A stretch of DNA of 64,000 nucleotides, taken from assembly GCA_963726085.1 (NCBI GenBank), contig CAVSAR010000001.1:682001-746000 (forward strand). Reading direction: 5' to 3'. Positions 10,093 through 19,836 of this stretch are shown piece after piece. Position numbers and translations under genes: made by a program. The notes beneath the pieces were generated by a model, which was not told the origin of the DNA, made no database searches, and was given only the letters and a program-made list of their open reading frames with translations. Position 1 is the stretch's first letter. Every line of letters begins with the position of its first letter. This DNA comes from ZC4RG30 sp963726085 (GTDB taxonomy: Bacteria; Pseudomonadota; Gammaproteobacteria; Steroidobacterales; Steroidobacteraceae).

Positions 10093-11961
10093 TCACGTAC
10101 CCGTGTGCGCCAGGGACAACAGCATGGTCAGTTCGCCGGCGCCCTCCGCGTTCTCGGGCTTGAGGAAGCGGATGGCCTGCTCTGCCGGTACAGAAGCGGC
10201 AAACAGGAAGCCCTGCGCCATGTGGCAGCCCATGTCGCGCAGCATTTCCAGCTGCTGCCAGCCCTCGATGCCTTCGGCGACCACCTGGATCTTGAGGCTG
10301 CGGGCCATGGCGATAATGGCGCTGACAATGGCAAAGTCGGACGGGTCGGTGACGATGTCGGCGACGAAGCCGCGATCGATCTTGAGCGCGTCCACGTGCC
10401 AGCGCTTGAGGTACTGCAAGCTGGAATAGCCGGTGCCGAAGTCATCGATGACGATCTTCACGCCCAGGTCGCGCAACTCCTCCAGCGCATCCTCGCGGAA
10501 CTCGCCGGTGCGCTTTTCAAACAGCGAGCTCTCGGTCAGCTCCAGCTGCAGCAGCTGCGGCGAAATATCGTGTTTCGCCAGCGCTGCGCGGATGACTTCG
10601 TGCAGCTTGGTGCGCTCCAGCTGCACCGCTGAAATGTTGATCGCGATGGGTACCACCTTGCGCTTCTGCTCGCGCCAGTGGGCAATGTCTTCGGTCACGC
10701 GATCCAGCACGAATTGCCCGATGGGCAAGATGAGCCCCGAATCCTCGGCGACTTCCACGAAGCTCGCCGGCGCAATGTAGCCCTGCGTCGGATGTTTCCA
10801 GCGCAGCAGTGCCTCCATGCCTGCCAGCTTCTTGGTCGCGATCTCGATGACCGGCTGGTAATGCACTTCAAGCTGTCCCAGCTTCAGCGCCGTGCGCAGG
10901 GCGTTTTCAATCGCCACGCGGCGCTTGATCTGCTGGTCCATCTTCGGACTGAACACCTGGAAATTGTTGCGCCCGGAATCCTTGGCCTGATACATCGCGG
11001 TGTCCGAATGCTTCAGCAACTCACCCATGGTGGCGCCGTCGCGCGGGAACACGCTGACGCCAATGCTGACCGTGGCCACCACCGCGCGCCCATCGATCAC
11101 CACCGGGCCACTGAGCACGGTATTGATCCGGTTGGCCGCGCTGTTGATCTCGTCATAGGTCTTGGTGCTGTGCAATAGCACGACGAACTCGTCGCCGCCC
11201 ATGCGCACCACCACGTCGTCGGGTCGCACGGCCGCCCGCACCCGCTTGGCGATTTCCTGCAGCAGCTTGTCGCCGACCTCGTGCCCAAGGGAGTCGTTGA
11301 CATGCTTGAATCGGTCCAGGTCCAGGAACAGCACGCCCATCAGGGTCTTTTCTGTGGTCGCGCGTTCGATGGCCCCCGGCAGATGCGCCTGAAGGAAGAC
11401 CCGGTTGGGCAAGCCGGTCAGCTGGTCATGGTGCGCCAGCTGGTCCAGGTATTTCTGCCGCGCCAGCAGGTTCGATTCCGCCTTCTTGCGCAGGCTCAGG
11501 TCGCGCACCATCAGGCCGAGCATTTGCTGGCCTGGCAGATCGATGTCGATGCGGCTGACCTCAACCGGACGCGGCTCGCCATTGGGCACGGCGATGGTCA
11601 CTTCGGCGGTTTGCGTAGCGCCGCCCAGCAGCAGCTGCGCGAACGCCAGGCGGTCCGCGGCACCTGCCATCTGGAACAGCCCCTGCAGTGAAAGCTGGCG
11701 CAGCTCCTCAAGGGATTTGCCGGAAAGATTCTGGATGGCGGTATTGGCGTCGAGTATCTGCCGGTTGCCCATGCTGATGATCAGCACGCCGTCCCCGGTC
11801 TGCTCGATGATCTGGCGACAGGTGGCCTCCATCGCGCGACCGACCGCAGTGGGCCGCTTTGCCCCGTGGCCACGGGCCAATCCCAGCCCCGTGGCGAGGG
11901 ACTGCATGAGCCCGGTCAGGATTCCGTTCCGCCCGCGCGCTGGGTTGACTGTTATGTCCAC
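10093..11961 (-). CDS. PAS-GGDEF-EAL cyclic-di-GMP turnover protein
   Basis: Bifunctional or switchable c-di-GMP enzyme of ~622 residues with no membrane segments. Order: short N-terminal tail, PAS (~50-170), GGDEF (~190-350) with intact RMGGDEF (~253) and an inhibitory-site RxxD (RPDD) five residues before it, then EAL (~365-610). EAL catalytic residues are intact: MEALLRW, NISAVQL, ELTESSL, IDDFGTGYSS, ALKIDRGF and VAEGIE. Both activities are therefore possible. The GTG start at 11961 has no clear ribosome site; an internal ATG at 11907 is an alternative. It lies between the methyltransferase and the M61 peptidase with no obvious functional link. Confidence 0.9.
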   Translation of the reverse strand: MDITVNPARGRNGILTGLMQSLATGLGLARGHGAKRPTAVGRAMEATCRQIIEQTGDGVLIISMGNRQILDANTAIQNLSGKSLEELRQLSLQGLFQMAGAADRLAFAQLLLGGATQTAEVTIAVPNGEPRPVEVSRIDIDLPGQQMLGLMVRDLSLRKKAESNLLARQKYLDQLAHHDQLTGLPNRVFLQAHLPGAIERATTEKTLMGVLFLDLDRFKHVNDSLGHEVGDKLLQEIAKRVRAAVRPDDVVVRMGGDEFVVLLHSTKTYDEINSAANRINTVLSGPVVIDGRAVVATVSIGVSVFPRDGATMGELLKHSDTAMYQAKDSGRNNFQVFSPKMDQQIKRRVAIENALRTALKLGQLEVHYQPVIEIATKKLAGMEALLRWKHPTQGYIAPASFVEVAEDSGLILPIGQFVLDRVTEDIAHWREQKRKVVPIAINISAVQLERTKLHEVIRAALAKHDISPQLLQLELTESSLFEKRTGEFREDALEELRDLGVKIVIDDFGTGYSSLQYLKRWHVDALKIDRGFVADIVTDPSDFAIVSAIIAMARSLKIQVVAEGIEGWQQLEMLRDMGCHMAQGFLFAASVPAEQAIRFLKPENAEGAGELTMLLSLAHTGT

Positions 11962-12107
11962 GATATTGTTTTACGGCGGAAAATTTTCGGCGCTATGTCC
12001 AAAGAGTTCCGTCGAGTCTGCCGGTATCGGGGCGGCCAGACCTTGCGGCGGTCCACACTTACGTTGCGGCGCCGCAGCCCGGTGCAAAAGCGCGCACCAG
12101 CGTTATG

Positions 12108-13994
12108 TTAATCGGCGGGTGCCAGAATCGCCTTGAGTCCGTCCGTCTTGCCGGCGATGGGGGCGAGGTGCGGATACCGCAGTCCTCCGGGGCAACTGAC
12201 CGTCACGGTTCGAAAGTGATCCTGGTTGCGTACCAGCAGCTCAATCGGCACCGCATCCTTGCCTGACTGTGCGATTGCGTCCTTCAGCACATCGGGCTTG
12301 TAGGCGCGCCCGTTTACTGCCACCAGTGTGGTTTGCGTGGTCAGCCCCGCCTTGTATGCTGGGCCTTCCCACAGCACATCCGTCAACACTGCATCGCGCG
12401 AGATCATCACGCCGAGGGAATACTCCAGGTCCGTGACTCCGTCGGCCTTCTCGTAGTCGCTGATGACTGCGTTGGGCATGTCGCTGAAGGCCAGCTGGAA
12501 TCCCGCCCGCTCCAACCCAGCCGGCAGCGGCTGAGCCCTCCCGGCCACGCGAGCCTTCAGGTACGCGTCCCAGTCGTACGCCGCGACGCCATTGAGAGCC
12601 TTCACGACGTCAGGCAGCTCATAGGTGGCGACATTGCCCTGCGTTGCCGGCTTGGAAAAGAACACCCGGGCGAAATCATCCAGCGACCGATGCCCATTGC
12701 TCAGTTCGCGCAGCCGGGTGTCAACGTCCAGCCACAGCAGCGCCCCTTCAGTGTAGTAATCCTCGCCGCGTTGCCAGCTACCCCATGAAAGTGGCCGGCG
12801 AGCGGCGATGATGGGTTGGTAGGTGGTGTCCTCAAGGGACCGCCAGGTGCGCCCTGGACGCCGGGCAGCGAATGTGGCCGCCGCCAGCGCCAACTCCTCG
12901 CGCGCAAAATCCTGGGGCCACAGCCCACTGCGCGCCGCGAGCACCATGCCGTAGTACTGGGTCAGTCCTTCATACACCCACAGCAGATCATTCTGCATCG
13001 GCGTATTGAAGTGCGGCGTCCACAAGCGTGCGGGACGCACGAACTTGCCATTCCAGGAGTGGGTGTATTCGTGCGCCAGCAGGTCGCGCGCATCCACATC
13101 CTCATTCCAGGATTTGAAGTACGCGGGGTTGAGGGTGTCTTCGCTGGATTGCTGGTGCTCCAGTCCGATGCCGCCCAGGTGATCACCGAGCACCACCAGG
13201 AAGTCGTACTGCAGGTAACGGGCGGGTCCCATGGCGGCCACGGTCTCGCGCACCAGCGCCCGGTGGATGCCAACCTGCGCTTCCGTGGTCGCAAGACCCG
13301 CTTCTTCTTCGGCGAACAGGTTCAGGTGCACGGGACGACCGCCGGCAGGGGTCAGGTCGATCTGGCGCACCAGTCGTCCCGCATACAGCGGCGAATCCAC
13401 CAGCTGCTCCAACGATACGGCCGCAAACTGCGGATGGTCGCTGGCTGCTGCGCCAGCCTCAGGCGGCAGCGCACTGGCGTGTTTCCACCCGGTGGGCAAT
13501 TGTGCCGAGGCGCGCAACTGGATCTGCCCTGCGGCGTAACCTGCCGGATACAGGACGACTTGGTTCCACTGCAACCCCAGCAGGTTCGGCGTCATGACCA
13601 CCCTGGAGATCCTGCCGGCGTCCGTGGTCTGGGGCGTGGCGACCTGGAACTCGGCCACCAGTTGCGACACTCCGGCGGGCACCTGCAGCTGGAAAGCGTA
13701 GACATCGAGCGGATCACGCTGCCAGGGGACCTCGCGCCCCCCGGCATGAAACTGCAACCCGGCCAGCTGCTCGATAGCTCCGCGCGGCGCATGATTGCCC
13801 GGCAACCATTGTGGGTAATAGAGCACCAGGCGGCCAGGTCGCACCGGTATGGTCTCGGAAACGCGATAAATCCGGCGCTGCACGTCCGTGGCGTCGACCT
13901 GCAGCAATATCACGCCGGGATAGCGGCCCTCGGCGTGGGTCGGCGCCATAACGCCAGCCAGGGCCAGACAAGCGACAAGAACCGCCGGCCGCAT
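12108..13994 (-). CDS. M61-family metallopeptidase with PDZ domain, exported
   Basis: Predicted periplasmic glycyl-aminopeptidase-type enzyme of 628 residues. A signal peptide MRPAVLVACLALAGVMAPTHAEG is followed by a large N-terminal beta domain. The zinc motif HEYTH (~residue 306) has its third ligand in WVYEGLTQYYG, and a C-terminal PDZ domain sits around GPAYKAGLTTQTTLVAVNGRAY. I took the ATG immediately before the signal peptide, 1 bp after the lpdA stop; a 15-residue upstream extension would overlap lpdA and spoil the signal. It may be cotranscribed with the PDH operon by read-through, though a functional link is not evident. Confidence 0.9.
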   Translation of the reverse strand: MRPAVLVACLALAGVMAPTHAEGRYPGVILLQVDATDVQRRIYRVSETIPVRPGRLVLYYPQWLPGNHAPRGAIEQLAGLQFHAGGREVPWQRDPLDVYAFQLQVPAGVSQLVAEFQVATPQTTDAGRISRVVMTPNLLGLQWNQVVLYPAGYAAGQIQLRASAQLPTGWKHASALPPEAGAAASDHPQFAAVSLEQLVDSPLYAGRLVRQIDLTPAGGRPVHLNLFAEEEAGLATTEAQVGIHRALVRETVAAMGPARYLQYDFLVVLGDHLGGIGLEHQQSSEDTLNPAYFKSWNEDVDARDLLAHEYTHSWNGKFVRPARLWTPHFNTPMQNDLLWVYEGLTQYYGMVLAARSGLWPQDFAREELALAAATFAARRPGRTWRSLEDTTYQPIIAARRPLSWGSWQRGEDYYTEGALLWLDVDTRLRELSNGHRSLDDFARVFFSKPATQGNVATYELPDVVKALNGVAAYDWDAYLKARVAGRAQPLPAGLERAGFQLAFSDMPNAVISDYEKADGVTDLEYSLGVMISRDAVLTDVLWEGPAYKAGLTTQTTLVAVNGRAYKPDVLKDAIAQSGKDAVPIELLVRNQDHFRTVTVSCPGGLRYPHLAPIAGKTDGLKAILAPAD

Positions 13995-13995
13995 C

Positions 13996-15417
13996 CTAGG
14001 GTTTCTTGGGCAGGTACAAATCCGTGAGCGTTCCTTCAAGCGACTCGGCGCTGAGGCCCACGGTCTCGGACAGCGTCGGATGCGGATGGATGGTCAATGC
14101 GATGTCGGCCGCATCGGCACCCAGCTCGATGGCCAGGCCGATCTCGGCAATCAGTTCGCCGGCATTGGGGCCGACAATGCCACCGCCAATCACCCGACCG
14201 GTGGACGCATCGACGATCAACTTGGTGCTGCCTTCGTCCCTGCCCAGAGACAGGGACCGGCCGCTGGCCAACCACGGAAACGAGGCCTTGCGAAAGTTCA
14301 GTCCGTCGCGCTTGGCCTGGCCTTCAGTGACACCCACCCAAGCGACTTCCGGATCTGTGTACGCTACCGAAGGAATCACGCGCGCATCGAAGGATGCCTT
14401 GTGTCCGGCCGCAACTTCAGCGGCGACCTTCGCCTCGTGCATGGCCTTGTGCGCCAGCATCGGCTGTCCCACGATGTCGCCGATGGCAAAGATGTGCGCG
14501 ACGTTGGTGCGCATCTGGCGATCGACGGGAATGAACCCGCGCTCGTTGACCGTGACACCCGCGGCCGCAGCATTGATCAGCCGGCCGTTGGGCACCCTGC
14601 CCACGGCCACCAGCACGCGGTCGTAAATGGATTCGGAGATCTGGCCGGCGGCATCGAAGGTAACCTTGATGCCGTCAGGCAACGCGTCGACCTTGGTGAC
14701 CTTCGTGCCCAGCAGGATCTGTTCGTAGCGTGGCTTGAGGCGCTTTTCCAGCGGCCGTACCAGGTCGATGTCAGCCCCCGGCATCAGCTGGTCGGTGAGC
14801 TCGACCACCGAGACCTTGGCCCCCAGCGCGTCGTACACGCAGGCCATCTCCAGTCCAATGATGCCGCCGCCGATCACCAGCAGCCGCTTTGGCATGCCGC
14901 CCAGTTCCAGCGCACCAGTGGAATCGATGATGCGCGGATCCTCGGGCACGAACGGCAGCTTCACCGGTTCGGAGCCCGCGGCGATGATGCACTTGTCGAA
15001 AAGCACTTGCTGGCGGGCGCCATCCGGCCCGGTCACCTCGATGACATTGGGCCCCGAGAACTGGCCGACACCCCTGACGACCTGCACCTTGCGCTGTTTG
15101 GCCAGACCGGTCAGGCCATTGGTCAGCCTGCGCACCACGCTGGTCTTCCAGCTGCGCAACTTATCCAGGTCCACTTGTGGCGCGCCGAAGCTGACACCGT
15201 GGGCGCCCATGGAGGCGGCCTCATCGATCACCTTGGCCGCATGCAGCAATGCCTTGGAAGGTATGCAGCCGACATTCAGGCACACGCCGCCGAGATTCTC
15301 CCAGCGTTCGATCAGGGTCACCGGCAGGCCCAGGTCCGCCGCGCGAAACGCGGCCGTGTATCCGCCGGGCCCTGCGCCCAGCACCACCAGTCGTGGCGTG
15401 CCCGCTGGGTCGCTCAA
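13996..15417 (-). CDS. lpdA: Dihydrolipoyl dehydrogenase (E3 of pyruvate dehydrogenase)
   Basis: FAD enzyme that reoxidises the lipoyl groups of the E2 subunit and reduces NAD+. Over 473 residues it shows the FAD fingerprint VLGAGPGGYTAAFRA, the redox disulfide CLNVGCIPSK (~residues 44-49), an NAD-binding GGGIIGLEM, the second FAD motif FAIGDIVGQPMLAHKA, and the C-terminal catalytic HPHPTLSE. The start is TTG, overlapping the aceF stop (TTGA). Its place as third gene after aceE and aceF assigns it to the pyruvate dehydrogenase complex. Confidence 0.97.
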   Translation of the reverse strand: MSDPAGTPRLVVLGAGPGGYTAAFRAADLGLPVTLIERWENLGGVCLNVGCIPSKALLHAAKVIDEAASMGAHGVSFGAPQVDLDKLRSWKTSVVRRLTNGLTGLAKQRKVQVVRGVGQFSGPNVIEVTGPDGARQQVLFDKCIIAAGSEPVKLPFVPEDPRIIDSTGALELGGMPKRLLVIGGGIIGLEMACVYDALGAKVSVVELTDQLMPGADIDLVRPLEKRLKPRYEQILLGTKVTKVDALPDGIKVTFDAAGQISESIYDRVLVAVGRVPNGRLINAAAAGVTVNERGFIPVDRQMRTNVAHIFAIGDIVGQPMLAHKAMHEAKVAAEVAAGHKASFDARVIPSVAYTDPEVAWVGVTEGQAKRDGLNFRKASFPWLASGRSLSLGRDEGSTKLIVDASTGRVIGGGIVGPNAGELIAEIGLAIELGADAADIALTIHPHPTLSETVGLSAESLEGTLTDLYLPKKP

Positions 15418-17018
15418 GCCATGGCCCCGATCAGTGCCGCCGGATCGGCCAGCATCTTCGACAGGAACACTGCAAAGCGCGCGCCCAGCGCGCCGTCGAT
15501 CAGCCGGTGATCATAGGACAGGGACAGTGGCAGCATCTGGCGCGGCACAAACGCGCCGTCTTGCCACATCGGCCGGGTCTGGGTGCGCGACACGCCGAGG
15601 ATCGCCACCTCGGGCGCATTGATGATGGGCGTGAACGCCGTGCCGCCGATGCCCCCGAGGCTGGACACCGTGAAGCAGCCGCCCTGCATCTCGGCGCCCT
15701 TGAGCGTTCCCTTGCGCGCGCGATCGGACAAGTCCGCCAGTGCACGTGCGATGCCGTAGATATCGAGCTTGTCGGCATCGCGGATCACCGGCACCAGCAG
15801 GCCGTTGGGCGTGTCGGCGGCGAATCCGATGTGCATGTACTTCTTGAGCACCACGGACTCGCCATCGGGATGCAGCGAGGCGTTGAAGGTCGGGTATTCC
15901 TGTAGCGCCAGGACGCAGGCGCGGATGATGAAAGCCAACGGCGTGAGCTTCACCCCCGCGGCGACGGCCTTGTCCTTGAGCTTGGCGCGCTGGACTTCCA
16001 GCTCGGTGATGTCCGCCTCGTCGAACTGGGTGACATGCGGCAGGTTGATCCATGCCGCCTGCAGCCGGGTGCCGGAGATCTTCTGGATGCGCCCCAGCGG
16101 CTTGACCTCGATGGCGCCAAACTTGGCGAAATCCACCACCGGCACTGCTGGCAGGGACGGACCACTGGCCGCGGCACCGCCGGTGAGAATCTGCTTGACG
16201 TAGGCTTTGACGTCTTCATGGGTGATGCGGTCCTTAAGACCAGTGCCTTTGACCCGTCCCAGGTCCACGCCCAGTTCGCGGGCCAGCTTGCGCACCGATG
16301 GGCCGGCATGGGCGCGGCTGAAGCCGGCCTCGTCGATGGCCGCCGCAGCCGGTCGCGGCGCGGGCTTCGAAGGCGGCGCGGTGGCAACGGTTGCCGCTCG
16401 CGCCGGTGCCGGGGTTGCAGCCGCAGCCGCGGCGGCCGGGACAATGACGCCACTGAGCGTCACGACGCGCCCGCCCGCGGAAATCTTGCCACCCTTGGCC
16501 ACGTGCACGGACTGCACCACGCCGGCGGCTGTCGATGGCACATCCATCGTGGCCTTCTCGGTCTCCAGCGTCACCAGCGGCGTGTCGACCTCGACCTTGT
16601 CACCGGGCTTGACCAGCACTTCAACCACACCCACTTCGGTGAAGTTGCCCATGTCCGGTACGAGCACGTCCAGGGTAACCGGAGCCGCCGCGGCAACCGC
16701 GGTGGCCGCTGGCGCCGCTGGCGCCGCCGGTGCCGATGTGGCGGTGGCAGGCACTGCGCCGGCCGGCGCGGCGGCCGACTCGCCGCGCACAGTGACCACC
16801 AGCGCGCCGGTGGAGATCTTGCCACCCTTGGCCACATGCACGGTCTCGACCACGCCCGCGGCCGTGGACGGCACGTCCATGGTGGCCTTTTCCGTCTCGA
16901 GGGTAATCAGCGGCGTATCGATCTCGACGCGATCGCCCACCTTCACCAGGATGTCGATGACACCGACTTCGGTGAAGTTGCCCATGTCGGGCACGCGAAC
17001 TTCGATTAGCTGGCTCAA
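15414..17018 (-). CDS. aceF: Dihydrolipoamide acetyltransferase (E2 of pyruvate dehydrogenase)
   Basis: Core of the PDH complex, transferring acetyl from lipoamide to CoA. The 534-residue protein has two N-terminal lipoyl domains, each with the lipoylated lysine in ETEKATMDVPS, separated by Ala/Pro-rich flexible linkers. A peripheral subunit-binding domain (PSVRKLARELGVDLGRVKGTG) and a catalytic domain with DHRLIDG near residue 507 follow. The start is TTG, 15 bp after aceE. The two lipoyl domains are nearly identical in sequence, as expected from duplication. Confidence 0.97.
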   Translation of the reverse strand: MSQLIEVRVPDMGNFTEVGVIDILVKVGDRVEIDTPLITLETEKATMDVPSTAAGVVETVHVAKGGKISTGALVVTVRGESAAAPAGAVPATATSAPAAPAAPAATAVAAAAPVTLDVLVPDMGNFTEVGVVEVLVKPGDKVEVDTPLVTLETEKATMDVPSTAAGVVQSVHVAKGGKISAGGRVVTLSGVIVPAAAAAAATPAPARAATVATAPPSKPAPRPAAAAIDEAGFSRAHAGPSVRKLARELGVDLGRVKGTGLKDRITHEDVKAYVKQILTGGAAASGPSLPAVPVVDFAKFGAIEVKPLGRIQKISGTRLQAAWINLPHVTQFDEADITELEVQRAKLKDKAVAAGVKLTPLAFIIRACVLALQEYPTFNASLHPDGESVVLKKYMHIGFAADTPNGLLVPVIRDADKLDIYGIARALADLSDRARKGTLKGAEMQGGCFTVSSLGGIGGTAFTPIINAPEVAILGVSRTQTRPMWQDGAFVPRQMLPLSLSYDHRLIDGALGARFAVFLSKMLADPAALIGAMA

Positions 17019-17033
17019 GCGCGCGCCTCCACT

Positions 17034-19697
17034 CTAGCTGTTGAGCGGGTTGGCCTTGCCCGGATCGATGCCCAGTCGCGCCACCGCCTCGCCCAGCACG
17101 GTGCGATCAATGGAACCTTCGTCGGCCAGCGCCTTGAGCGCGGCCAGTACGATGAAGCGACGATCGACTTCGAAGTGACCGCGCAGCGCCGCGCGACCGT
17201 CACTGCGGCCGAAGCCATCAGTGCCCAGCGCCACGTAGCGGCCCGGGATCCATTGCCGGATCTGGTCGGGCACCAGGCGCATGTTGTCGGTGGCGGCGAT
17301 GACCGGCAGGGCGTTGGCACCGAAGATCTGCGCTACGTACGGCACCTGCGGCAGGTGTTCCGGGTGCAGCAGGTTCTCGCGTTCCACCAGCAGCGCTTCG
17401 CGGCGCAGCTCGCTGAAGCTGGTTACCGAGTACACATCCGCAGGAATCTTGTAGTCCTTCTCCAGCAACTCCGCCGCGGCCAGCACCTCGCGCAGGATCG
17501 TGCCCGACCCCAGCAGCGTGGCGCGCAACTTGCCGCGCGAACCTTCCTTCAGTTTGTAGGCGCCCTTGAGGATGCCTTCCTCGACGCCTGCGGGCATGGC
17601 TGGCTGGATGTAGTTCTCGTTCATCACCGAGAGGTAATAGAAAATGTTTTCCTGGTCGACGTACATCTTCTTCATGCCGTCATGAATGATGACGGCCAGT
17701 TCATAGGCATACGCCGGGTCATACGCGCGGCAGTTGGGCACCGTCGTCGCCACGATCTGGCTGTGGCCATCCTGGTGCTGCAGGCCCTCTCCGGCCAGCG
17801 TCGTGCGCCCGGCCGTCGCGCCCAGCAGGAAGCCGCGTGCCTGGATGTCGCCCGCGGCCCAGATGAAGTCGCCGACCCGCTGGAAGCCGAACATCGAGTA
17901 GTAGATGTAGAACGGCACCATGATCTGCTTGTGATTGGCGTAGGCGGTGCCCGCGGCAATCCAGGAGCACAGCGAACCGGCCTCGTTGATGCCCTCTTCG
18001 AGCATCTGGCCCTTGCGGTCTTCCTTGTACGACATCAATTGCTCGGCATCCTGCGGCGTGTACAGCTGCCCCACTGCCGAATAGATGCCAATCTGGCGGA
18101 ACAGGCCTTCCATGCCGAAGGTGCGTGCCTCGTCCGGCACGATGGGCACCACGAACTTGCCGATGTTCTTGTCCTTGAGCAGCGCCGTGAGGATGCGCAC
18201 GAAGGCCATGGTGGTGGAGATCTCGCGATCACCCGAGCCATCCAGCAATGCCTGGTAGGTTGTCAGCGGCGGCAGCTCCAGCGGCTGCACGTTGGTATCG
18301 CGCCGCGGCAGGTAACCGCCCAGTGCGGTGCGCTGCGCCTTGAGGTAGCGGATCTCTTCGCTGTCTTCGGCGGGCTTGCGGAAGGTGAACTTGGCAATGT
18401 CGTCATCGCTCAACTGGATGCGCAGGTTCTCGCGGAAGCTGGTCATGGACGCCGCATCCATCTTCTTCTGCTGGTGCGCAACCATCTGGCCTTCGGCGGC
18501 CTTGCCCAGCCCGTAGCCCTTGACGGTGTGGGCAAGGATCACCGTGGGCTGGCCCTTGTGCGCTATTGCCGACGCATAGGCGGCATACACCTTGTGGGCA
18601 TCATGGCCGCCGCGGTTGAGGCGCCAGATCTCCTCGTCGGACATGTTGGCAACCATCGCCGCCAGCTCCGGATCGCGACCGAAGAAGTGCTCGCGCGTGT
18701 AGGCGCCGCCCTTGGCCTTGAAGTTCTGGTATTCCCCATCGACGCAGGCTTCCATCACCCGGCGCAGCGCACCGGTATGGTCCTTGGCCAGCAGCGGATC
18801 CCAGCGCCGGCCCCAGATCACCTTGATCACGTTCCATCCGGCGCCCAGGAATGCCGCCTCCAGCTCCTGGATGATCTTGCCGTTGCCGCGCACTGGCCCG
18901 TCGAGGCGCTGCAGGTTGCAGTTCACGACAAAGATCAGGTTATCCAGGCCTTCGCGCACCGGCATGGTCAGGGCGCCCATGGACTCCGGTTCGTCCATCT
19001 CGCCGTCGCCACAGAAGCACCAGATCTTGCGATCCGTGGGCGGCGTCAGGCCGCGGTTCTCCATGTAGCGATGAAACCGCGCCTGGTAGATGGCCATCAT
19101 CGGCCCCAGGCCCATGGACACGGTCGGGAACTGCCAGAAATCGGGCATCAGCCAGGGATGCGGATAGGAAGACAGGCCGCCGCCGCCGACTTCCTGGCGG
19201 AAGCGCTTGAGCTGCGCTTCGCTCAAGCGGCCTTCCAGGTACGCGCGCGCGTAGACGCCCGGTGAACTATGGCCCTGCATGAACACCAGGTCGCCGGGAT
19301 GCTTGTCCGACGCGGCGCGCCAGAAATGATTGAAGCCGACTTCGTACAGCGTCGACGAGGACGCATAGCTGGCCAGGTGACCGCCGAACTCGGAGGACAC
19401 CTTGTTGGCCTGCGCCACCATGGCCACCGCGTTCCATCGCATGTAGGCCTCGAGACGCTTCTCGATGGCCCGGTCACCGGGGTACGCCGGCTCCTGGCCC
19501 ACGGGAATTGTATTCACATAGGCGGTGTTGGGCTTGAACGGCAGGTAGGCACCGGAACGCCGGGCGTGATCGATCAACCGCTCCAGCAGGAAATGCGCGC
19601 GCTCGCCGCCGCCGGCCCGCAGCACCGAATCGATGGACTCAAGCCACTCGCGGGTCTCTTCGGGATCCTGGTCCTGGATGTGTTGGACGTCGGTCAT
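17034..19697 (-). CDS. aceE: Pyruvate dehydrogenase E1, homodimeric type
   Basis: Thiamine-diphosphate enzyme that decarboxylates pyruvate and acetylates E2. About 887 residues, the usual size for the gammaproteobacterial homodimeric E1. Visible signatures are QGHSSPGVYARAYLEGRL, the ThDP motif GDGEMDEPES, HTVKGYGLGKAAEGQM, RDTNVQPLELPP and ATVPNCRAYDPAYAYELAV. I chose the ATG giving MTDVQHIQDQDPEETREWL; eight further codons upstream are possible but not conserved. It is first in the leftward aceE-aceF-lpdA operon and divergent from the M17 peptidase gene. Confidence 0.97.
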   Translation of the reverse strand: MTDVQHIQDQDPEETREWLESIDSVLRAGGGERAHFLLERLIDHARRSGAYLPFKPNTAYVNTIPVGQEPAYPGDRAIEKRLEAYMRWNAVAMVAQANKVSSEFGGHLASYASSSTLYEVGFNHFWRAASDKHPGDLVFMQGHSSPGVYARAYLEGRLSEAQLKRFRQEVGGGGLSSYPHPWLMPDFWQFPTVSMGLGPMMAIYQARFHRYMENRGLTPPTDRKIWCFCGDGEMDEPESMGALTMPVREGLDNLIFVVNCNLQRLDGPVRGNGKIIQELEAAFLGAGWNVIKVIWGRRWDPLLAKDHTGALRRVMEACVDGEYQNFKAKGGAYTREHFFGRDPELAAMVANMSDEEIWRLNRGGHDAHKVYAAYASAIAHKGQPTVILAHTVKGYGLGKAAEGQMVAHQQKKMDAASMTSFRENLRIQLSDDDIAKFTFRKPAEDSEEIRYLKAQRTALGGYLPRRDTNVQPLELPPLTTYQALLDGSGDREISTTMAFVRILTALLKDKNIGKFVVPIVPDEARTFGMEGLFRQIGIYSAVGQLYTPQDAEQLMSYKEDRKGQMLEEGINEAGSLCSWIAAGTAYANHKQIMVPFYIYYSMFGFQRVGDFIWAAGDIQARGFLLGATAGRTTLAGEGLQHQDGHSQIVATTVPNCRAYDPAYAYELAVIIHDGMKKMYVDQENIFYYLSVMNENYIQPAMPAGVEEGILKGAYKLKEGSRGKLRATLLGSGTILREVLAAAELLEKDYKIPADVYSVTSFSELRREALLVERENLLHPEHLPQVPYVAQIFGANALPVIAATDNMRLVPDQIRQWIPGRYVALGTDGFGRSDGRAALRGHFEVDRRFIVLAALKALADEGSIDRTVLGEAVARLGIDPGKANPLNS

Positions 19698-19836
19698 CGG
19701 CGCTGCCGTTGGGCACCCCATTTCGGGAAAAAAGTCAACAGCGGCGCTGTGCTACGATCCGCGGGCGCCGCTTCAGGGACGCGCGCGATGATCCGGTTTT
19801 CACCCACTTCGGTCAAGCAAGCAACCTCGTTCAAGA

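Noticed and set aside
17175..19265. 696-codon plus-strand open frame inside aceE
   Set aside because: It is a GC-rich shadow of the aceE frame; the aceE translation matches the family throughout.
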